From the NCBI GenBank assembly GCA_041559015.1, contig JBFFED010000048.1, positions 1 to 10,239 on the forward strand: 10,239 nucleotides of DNA. Direction: 5' to 3'. The translations under genes and the position numbers were made by a program. Below the pieces are notes generated by a model. The model was not told the origin of the DNA and searched no databases. It saw nothing but the letters and a program-made list of their open reading frames with translations. Shown here in pieces: positions 5,950 through 10,239 of the stretch (positions are counted from its first letter, which is position 1; each line of letters begins with the position of its first letter). This DNA is from COMBO-56-21 sp041559015 (GTDB lineage Archaea > Thermoplasmatota > Thermoplasmata > UBA10834).

Positions 5950-6807
5950 ATGGCAGTCATAGTCGACAACAGCACGAGGCTGGTCGTCCAGGGGATCACC
6001 GGATACCAGGGGACATACCACTCGGCCGCCATGCGGGACTTCGGGACGAAGGTCGTGGCGGGCACGAGGCCCGGGAAGGGCGGCGAGACGGTCAACGGGA
6101 TTCCGGTGTTCGACACCGTCCCCGAGGCGGTCAAGGCCACTGGCGCGAACACCTCATGCGTGTTCGTCCCGGCCCCTCGCTGCAAGGTCGCGGCCCTCGA
6201 GGCCATAGAGGCCGGGGTCAAGACCGTAGTCATAGTCACGGAGCACATGCCGGTCCTGGACGCAATCCAGGTCGTGGCCGTTGCGAAGAGCAAGGGCGTG
6301 ACTGTCATAGGGCCCAACTGCCCCGGAGTGGCGTCTCCGGGGAAGGCCAAGGTGGGTATCCTGCCCACCAAGATATTCAGGCCGGGGAACGTGGGCGTTG
6401 TCTCTAAATCAGGCACTCTCACATATGAGATAGTCAATGCTATAACCGAAAAAGGCATAGGCCAATCCACCTGCGTCGGCATAGGCGGGGACAGGGTTTC
6501 GGGGACGAACTTCATCGACGTGCTCTCACTGTTCGAGAAGGACCCCGAGACGCAGCAGATAGTGCTCGTCGGGGAGATAGGGGGTACCTCGGAGGAGGAG
6601 GCCGCCGAGTTCATCAGAGCGCATGTGACGAAGCCGGTCGTGGGCTACATAGCTGGCAGGACCGCCCCCCCTGGCAAGAGGATGGGTCATGCAGGCGCGA
6701 TCATTGCGCGCGGGAGAGGCACTGCCGAGAGCAAGATCAAGGCGCTCGAGGCAGCAGGAGTGAAGGTGGCCAAGCTGCCCACGGACGTGCCCGGGCTGCT
6801 ACGCTGA
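5950..6807 (+). CDS. sucD: succinyl-CoA synthetase alpha subunit
   Basis: This subunit binds CoA and carries the histidine that is phosphorylated during catalysis. The 285-residue length is normal for the family. The N-terminal Rossmann-like CoA domain has GITGYQG (15-21), followed by TEHMP (97-101) and GPNCPG (121-126). The active-site histidine is H247 in GHAGAI, and E209 in VGEIGG matches the glutamate known to contact the phosphohistidine in E. coli. It follows sucC after one base and must be co-transcribed with it. The gene ends in a hairpin that includes the stop codon. Acetate-forming ADP-dependent acyl-CoA synthetases share these folds, but the separate alpha and beta subunits of this size and order fit succinyl-CoA synthetase best. 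Confidence 0.97.
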   Translation: MAVIVDNSTRLVVQGITGYQGTYHSAAMRDFGTKVVAGTRPGKGGETVNGIPVFDTVPEAVKATGANTSCVFVPAPRCKVAALEAIEAGVKTVVIVTEHMPVLDAIQVVAVAKSKGVTVIGPNCPGVASPGKAKVGILPTKIFRPGNVGVVSKSGTLTYEIVNAITEKGIGQSTCVGIGGDRVSGTNFIDVLSLFEKDPETQQIVLVGEIGGTSEEEAAEFIRAHVTKPVVGYIAGRTAPPGKRMGHAGAIIARGRGTAESKIKALEAAGVKVAKLPTDVPGLLR

Positions 6808-6818
6808 ACCTGCGTAGC
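6798..6818 (+). terminator. hairpin overlapping the sucD stop codon
   Basis: GCTACGC (6798-6804) and GCGTAGC (6812-6818) form a perfect seven-base-pair stem around the loop TGAACCT, which contains the sucD TGA stop. No T run follows, so it may act in 3'-end formation or mRNA stability rather than as a simple terminator. It lies just before the promoter of the next gene. Confidence 0.45.
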
Positions 6819-6838
6819 CGCATCATTCGCGCGATAAG

Positions 6839-6847
6839 TTTACATAA
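6839..6847 (+). promoter_or_regulatory. TATA box for the HAD hydrolase gene
   Basis: The sequence tttacataa is centred 28 bases before the ATG at 6871, which predicts a leaderless mRNA. No ribosome-binding motif stands between it and the start codon. Confidence 0.55.
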
Positions 6848-6870
6848 CAAGAGACAGACTTGCGGATTAG

Positions 6871-7569
6871 ATGACAGAGGAGATAGACGCCATCCTGTTC
6901 GACGCTGGGGGCACCCTGATAGAATTCAGGCCCCATCGGGCGGAGCTCTTCTCGGAGATACTCAGGGCGAACGGCCTTGAGGTCGACGCTCAGACGGTCA
7001 ACAGGGCGATGGTCAAGGCCGACGGGCACTTCGACGGCGAGTTCGCGCTCCTGGACGGCAAGGACGAGGCATGGTTCTGGGAGAAGTACGACGCGTTCGT
7101 CGCCCAGGAGGTGGGCTTCAGGGGCGACATGTCGAAGCTCGAGAAGGACCTCTCGTCCAGGTTCGACAAGGTCGTGCCCGAGGTCGACAGCTGGGTCGCG
7201 TACCCGGACGCGAAGCCGACCCTGGAGGGACTGAGGAGAAGGGACTTCAGGCTAGGGCTGGTCTCCAACGCCACCGACCTCGCCCGCAAGGTCCTGGACA
7301 ACCTCGACCTCTCCCGGTACTTCGAGTTCATGGTGCTCTCGGACGAGGTTGGCATCAGGAAGCCCTCGCCTGAGATATTCAGGATAGCGCTCAAGTCCGC
7401 GAGGACGCGCCCGAACAGGGCCTTGTATGTAGGCGACAAGTTCTCGGTGGACATAGTCGGCGCTTCGAGAGCGGGCATGCACGCCGTTCTGCTCGACAGA
7501 GAAGACACATACCCGAGGGCGGAATGCATAAGGGCCCGGGACCTCGGGTTCTTCAGACGCTTCTGCTGA
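6871..7569 (+). CDS. HAD-superfamily hydrolase with altered motif I
   Basis: This 232-residue protein has the haloacid dehalogenase fold with an alpha-helical cap after motif I (subfamily IA type). Motif I is FDAGGTL with nucleophile D11; motif II is VSNAT (S132, N133); motif III has K164 in RKPSPEIF; motif IV is GDKFSVD (D189, D194). The Asp normally found two residues after the nucleophile, which acts as acid/base in HAD phosphatases, is G13 here. DAGGT variants are known in some HAD-IA proteins, so this may be a lineage feature, but a simple phosphatase activity should not be assumed. The substrate is unknown. The gene has its own promoter and faces the histidine-phosphatase gene, with only five bases between the stop codons. 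Confidence 0.9.
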   Translation: MTEEIDAILFDAGGTLIEFRPHRAELFSEILRANGLEVDAQTVNRAMVKADGHFDGEFALLDGKDEAWFWEKYDAFVAQEVGFRGDMSKLEKDLSSRFDKVVPEVDSWVAYPDAKPTLEGLRRRDFRLGLVSNATDLARKVLDNLDLSRYFEFMVLSDEVGIRKPSPEIFRIALKSARTRPNRALYVGDKFSVDIVGASRAGMHAVLLDREDTYPRAECIRARDLGFFRRFC

Positions 7570-7574
7570 CCCGC

Positions 7575-8216
7575 TCAGAAGTCCCTCTGCTCCGGCAGAC
7601 GGAGCTTGGCCAGGTGCCTCGTGTCGTTCAGCACCACTGGGGTGTACACCTTGTCCTCTATCTTGAATATCGACATGGCACACGGGTCGTGCCTGACCTG
7701 TGGGAAGTAGTCATACCCCTTCCCGAGGAGGTACGCGGTCATGAACTTGAGCGGGATCCTGTGCGAGACAATGACGACCGTCCCGAGGCCGTGTACCATG
7801 AGCATCTCCCTCAGGGCGGAGTTGACCCTCTTCCAGGCCTTGACCATCCCGTCCCCTCCCGGGAACCTCATCTTCGTGGGCTTGTTCACCCATCTCTCGT
7901 AGCCCACCGGGTTCTTCCGCTTGACGGTCTCCTCCTTCAGTCCCTGCCATGAGCCGTAGTTGATGTCCAGAAAGCCGTCGTTCAGCTTGATGTCCATCTG
8001 GTGCGGGATGGCGATCCTCGTCGCCGTGACCACCGCCCGCTTGAGCGGGCTCGAGTGTATCGCCTCGAACACCCTGTCCTTGAGCGCGTCAGCGACCGCG
8101 TCCGCCTGTGCGATTCCCACGGCGTTCAGGCGGACATCCTCGTGCCCCCTGAATATGGCCGCCTTGTTCCAGTCCGTCTCCCCGTGCCTCACGAGGATGA
8201 GCTCCATCTTGCGCAT
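7575..8216 (-). CDS. histidine phosphatase (phosphoglycerate mutase-like)
   Basis: This 213-residue protein belongs to the histidine phosphatase superfamily, whose members move or remove phosphate through a phosphohistidine. It shows RHGET (10-14) with nucleophile H11, FRGHEDVRLN (22-31), R60 in SSPLKRA, D84 in FLDINYGSWQG where Glu is more common, and H152 in VSHRIPLK. Candidate roles in this family include phosphoglycerate mutase, alpha-ribazole phosphatase and broad sugar phosphatases; the sequence does not choose among them. The ATG at 8216 lies about 31 bases from a strong TATA box, so it is favoured over the ATG three codons later. The gene converges with the HAD gene, so the two transcripts probably overlap at their 3' ends. 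Confidence 0.92.
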   Translation of the reverse strand: MRKMELILVRHGETDWNKAAIFRGHEDVRLNAVGIAQADAVADALKDRVFEAIHSSPLKRAVVTATRIAIPHQMDIKLNDGFLDINYGSWQGLKEETVKRKNPVGYERWVNKPTKMRFPGGDGMVKAWKRVNSALREMLMVHGLGTVVIVSHRIPLKFMTAYLLGKGYDYFPQVRHDPCAMSIFKIEDKVYTPVVLNDTRHLAKLRLPEQRDF

Positions 8217-8242
8217 GTAAGTGGATTCGCAATACAGTCATG

Positions 8243-8250
8243 CTATATAT
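8243..8250 (-). promoter_or_regulatory. TATA box for the histidine-phosphatase gene
   Basis: The minus strand reads ATATATAG, followed in the gene direction by about 27 bases to the ATG at 8216. It stands in the 67-base gap after the upstream membrane-protein gene, so the phosphatase has its own promoter. Confidence 0.6.
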
Positions 8251-8283
8251 TTCTGGAGCTGGGAGGCCGAGGACGAGGCGCCA

Positions 8284-9210
8284 TCAGGCCGCAGGGACCT
8301 CGATCGGGAAGTCCAGCCACACCTTCGGGAAGTTCACGACCTCCAATGGGAAGAAGCCTATCCTCATGACCTCGTTCACGAGGAAGCTGACCTTGACATA
8401 TACCCAGTACGAGCCCGGCCCGGGGAACATGATCGGCAGGTACGCGAGCACGCCGAACCCCAGGTCCGTGTAGTTGGTCATCGCCCCCAGGAAGGTCTCG
8501 TTCTCGTCGTAGGCGGACACCTCCCTGAGATCTATGCCCCCCGTGCCCCTCAGGAACCAGTTCGCGGTGCTCTCCGAGACCTTCGTGACCAGCACCCCGA
8601 TGTACATCGACGCGTTCCCCTGAACGTCCGGGAAGTCCGTGACCGACACGCCCCAAGTGGTTGTCCCGAAGCGCGTGTCCCTCGTGCCCGTGTAGTTCCC
8701 CCAGTCGGCGTAGCGGGGAGAGTAGACATACTTCATCCCCACGGGTCCGAGCACGTGAGGGCTCAGCAGGGTCCAGAGCAGGAGGAACACGAGGACCACC
8801 GAGAGGACGGCCAGCCCGCGAGCGCGGCTGCGGCGTCGCCTCCTCGGCTTCGGCGGACGCTCCTCGGGCGGGATCAGCTCCTCGTAGTCGCTCTCCCACA
8901 GACGGTCCAGGGACACCTCCCCCTCTTCTGACGGAGGCGCCTCCTGGACGGCCACGGGCTCCTCGGGAGGGGCTGGCAGCTCGCTCTCCTCGTCGACCTC
9001 GGCGTCGTCCTCTGGAGGCGGCCCTGAAGGATACAATCTCGCACCCGGTCCGCAATAGCATGATGTGGCCGTGAAATCAATCTTTCGTCTGTCCCCGCAC
9101 AGGCAGGTGATGGGCGCTCCACCGGAAGGACTGGTTGGGGAATGGCCACACGGTAACGCTTTTATATGCGACCTATCATAGAGGGATTCCTCACCGCCGG
9201 AGGGCAACAC
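8284..9210 (-). CDS. membrane-anchored protein with cysteine-rich N-terminus and extracytoplasmic domain, family unknown
   Basis: I do not recognise the family. Numbered from a GTG at 9210, the open frame has 308 residues. C36-x-C38-G and C51-x-C53-G form two paired CxCG knuckles that could bind zinc. Residues 62-120 are rich in Pro and acidic residues. An Arg-rich stretch (122-132) precedes one membrane helix (132-152), so the N-terminus should be cytoplasmic and residues 155-308 outside. The outer part is rich in aromatic residues and has four N-glycosylation sequons at N172, N199, N237 and N246. The start is unresolved: the GTG at 9210 lies on the far side of a TATA-like site inside the frame (9159-9168), and the next usual start is TTG at 9036 (250 residues), preceded by GGGTG, which would lose the cysteine pairs. 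The reading frame itself is well supported. Confidence 0.75.
   Translation of the reverse strand: MLPSGGEESLYDRSHIKALPCGHSPTSPSGGAPITCLCGDRRKIDFTATSCYCGPGARLYPSGPPPEDDAEVDEESELPAPPEEPVAVQEAPPSEEGEVSLDRLWESDYEELIPPEERPPKPRRRRRSRARGLAVLSVVLVFLLLWTLLSPHVLGPVGMKYVYSPRYADWGNYTGTRDTRFGTTTWGVSVTDFPDVQGNASMYIGVLVTKVSESTANWFLRGTGGIDLREVSAYDENETFLGAMTNYTDLGFGVLAYLPIMFPGPGSYWVYVKVSFLVNEVMRIGFFPLEVVNFPKVWLDFPIEVPAA
9159..9168 (+). promoter_or_regulatory. TATA box, probable 23S rRNA promoter
   Basis: The sequence cttttatatg closely matches the archaeal TATA consensus read on the plus strand and predicts a transcription start near 9190, about 180 bases before mature 23S rRNA. Read on the minus strand it is TATAAAAG, so it could also serve the membrane-protein gene. 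A second, weaker site (cctaaatac, 9210-9218) could add a downstream 23S start. Confidence 0.5.
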
Positions 9211-9367
9211 CTAAATACGCATCGCCCTCTAGTAATAGCGGGGAGGACACGTGCACCCGACCATTTGCGTGCTCGGGGAAGATGGTTGAGGGGCAGCGGA
9301 CGGGAAGGCCGCGGGCTCCAGTGAATACCGATCATGTGCGATACGGACGTGTGCTGAGTCGACATGC
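9211..9367 (+). other. 23S rRNA leader region
   Basis: No protein gene is supported here. The stretch would form the 5' leader of the pre-23S transcript. In archaea such leaders normally pair with the 3' flank to make a bulge-helix-bulge cleavage site; the 3' partner lies beyond the window, so the site cannot be located. A minor hairpin CCCGA/TCGGG occurs at about 9257-9278. Confidence 0.5.
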
Positions 9368-10239
9368 TAGCGGCTAGCGAAACCGTCTGGGGAATGGCTC
9401 GGTTCGGGCGCTGAAGAAGGTCGTGCCAAGCTGCGATATGCACCGGGTAGGCGCAAGGAGCCTTTGATCCGGTGATTACCGAATGGGACTTCCTGCTCTT
9501 CGGAGCGATCCGTGAGGATAGGGAACCGGGGGGATTGAAGCATCTTAGTACCCCGAGGAAAAGAAATCAACAGAGATGCCGTCAGTAAAGGCGATCGAAC
9601 GCGGCATAGGGCAAACTGAATCCTGCCTGGAAACAGGCCGGAGATGTGGTGTTGCAGGCCCCGGGTACATCTTAACCAACTAACCCGAAGTCAACTGGAA
9701 TGTTGCGCCAGAGAGGGTGACAGCCCTGTAGGGGTGCGTTGGAAAGATGATTCCGGGTGTCCTTGAGTATTGCGCCTTGGATATGGCGTGAGAAGCTGGG
9801 GGCCATTTGCCTCCAACCCTAAATACGACCCGAGACCGATAGTGCAGTAGTAGCGTGAGTGAAAGCTGAAAAGTACCCTTAGCGGGAGGTGCAAAGAGCC
9901 TGAAACCAGATGGTGACATAAATATACGGCGTGCAAGGGAAGAAGCTCGCAAGAGTGGACCGACGTCGTATTATCCGTTTCGAATAACGGGCCAGGGAGT
10001 TCGGATCGATGGCGAGGCTAATCGGACCATCCGAGAAGCCGAAGGGAAACCGACAAGTCCGCAACCCGCAAGGGCCAGGGACGAGGTGGGCTCGCCTGTA
10101 GTCATCGGTGAGAGACCCGAAGCCAGTTGATCTAGGCGTAGATAGGTTGAAGCCCAGGGAAACCTGGGTGGAGGACCGAACCCGTGTTGAGGTGCAAATC
10201 ACTGGGATGATCTGCGTCTAGGGGTGAAAGGCCAATCTA
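9368..10239 (+). rRNA. 23S ribosomal RNA, 5' part (runs off the window)
   Basis: The first ~870 bases of large-subunit rRNA are present, roughly the first 30 percent. Recognisable conserved blocks are GAAGAAGGTCGTGCCAAG near 9412, CTGCGATA near 9431, CCGAATGGG near 9479, GAGGAAAAGAAATCAACAG near 9553, CCTGAAACCAGATGG near 9899, GAAGCCGAAGGGAAACCGA near 10035, TTGATCTAGGCGTAGATAGG near 10127, TGGAGGACCGAACCCG near 10169 and GGGGTGAAAGGCCAATC near 10221. Their order and spacing match domain I and early domain II of 23S rRNA with archaeal-type sequence. The 5' end is estimated by alignment of the GGGGAATGGCTCGG block with known 23S starts and may be off by about ten bases. No intron is evident in this part. 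The gene continues past the window. Confidence 0.96.

Noticed and set aside
4848..6614. 588-codon open frame on the minus strand across sucC and sucD
   Set aside because: It lies wholly antisense to two secure conserved genes and has no recognisable domain. Such long mirror frames are expected in GC-rich coding DNA.
8661..9074. Plus-strand and other-frame open frames antisense to the membrane-protein gene
   Set aside because: Their translations are Arg/Pro/Ser-rich with no pattern, whereas the chosen frame has a membrane helix, sequons and ordered composition.
9680..10202. Minus-strand open frames within the 23S rRNA
   Set aside because: They are antisense to clear rRNA sequence and therefore spurious.

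Overview
The window looks like a chromosomal segment of a GC-rich archaeon, most likely from the Thermoplasmatota. Several things point to archaea: a type II methionine aminopeptidase, archaeal-type large-subunit rRNA sequence, TATA-like boxes about 28-31 bases before several start codons (a leaderless layout), and a Ras-like GTPase beside a membrane roadblock-like protein. The 23S rRNA gene has its own promoter and is preceded by protein genes, with no 16S gene in the 9 kb upstream. Unlinked 16S and 23S genes are a known trait of Thermoplasma relatives, which is the main reason for that placement; genus and species cannot be read from this window.

Layout. 21-105 (-) is tRNA-Leu(CAA). 106-543 has no convincing gene but holds nested inverted repeats at 367-492. 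544-2712 (-) is a tight three-gene operon read in the order MBL-fold hydrolase, Sua5/TsaC-type threonylcarbamoyl-AMP synthase, methionine aminopeptidase, with one TATA box at 2738-2746. 2803-4701 holds a Ras-like GTPase (-), a small zinc-ribbon membrane protein (+) and a two-helix membrane protein with a roadblock/longin-like domain (-). 4839-6807 (+) is sucCD, closed by a hairpin that overlaps the sucD stop codon. 6871-7569 (+) is a HAD hydrolase that converges, five bases apart, on a histidine-phosphatase gene at 7575-8216 (-). 8284-9210 (-) is a membrane-anchored protein with an unresolved start. From about 9368 to the window end (+) is the first ~870 bases of 23S rRNA.

How the genes fit together. 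Most are housekeeping: tRNA, t6A modification of tRNA, N-terminal methionine removal, succinyl-CoA synthetase and rRNA. The part most likely to hold undescribed biology is 2803-4701. There a Ras-like GTPase with all five G motifs and an extra ~90-residue C-terminal domain lies beside a membrane-anchored protein with a possible roadblock-like fold and a small membrane protein with a CxxC-CxxC zinc ribbon. Ras-like GTPases and roadblock proteins are known partners in bacterial MglA/MglB and in eukaryotes, so a membrane-recruited GTPase switch is a reasonable hypothesis, though nothing in the sequence proves interaction. No CRISPR array, intact insertion sequence, phage gene or defence system was seen.
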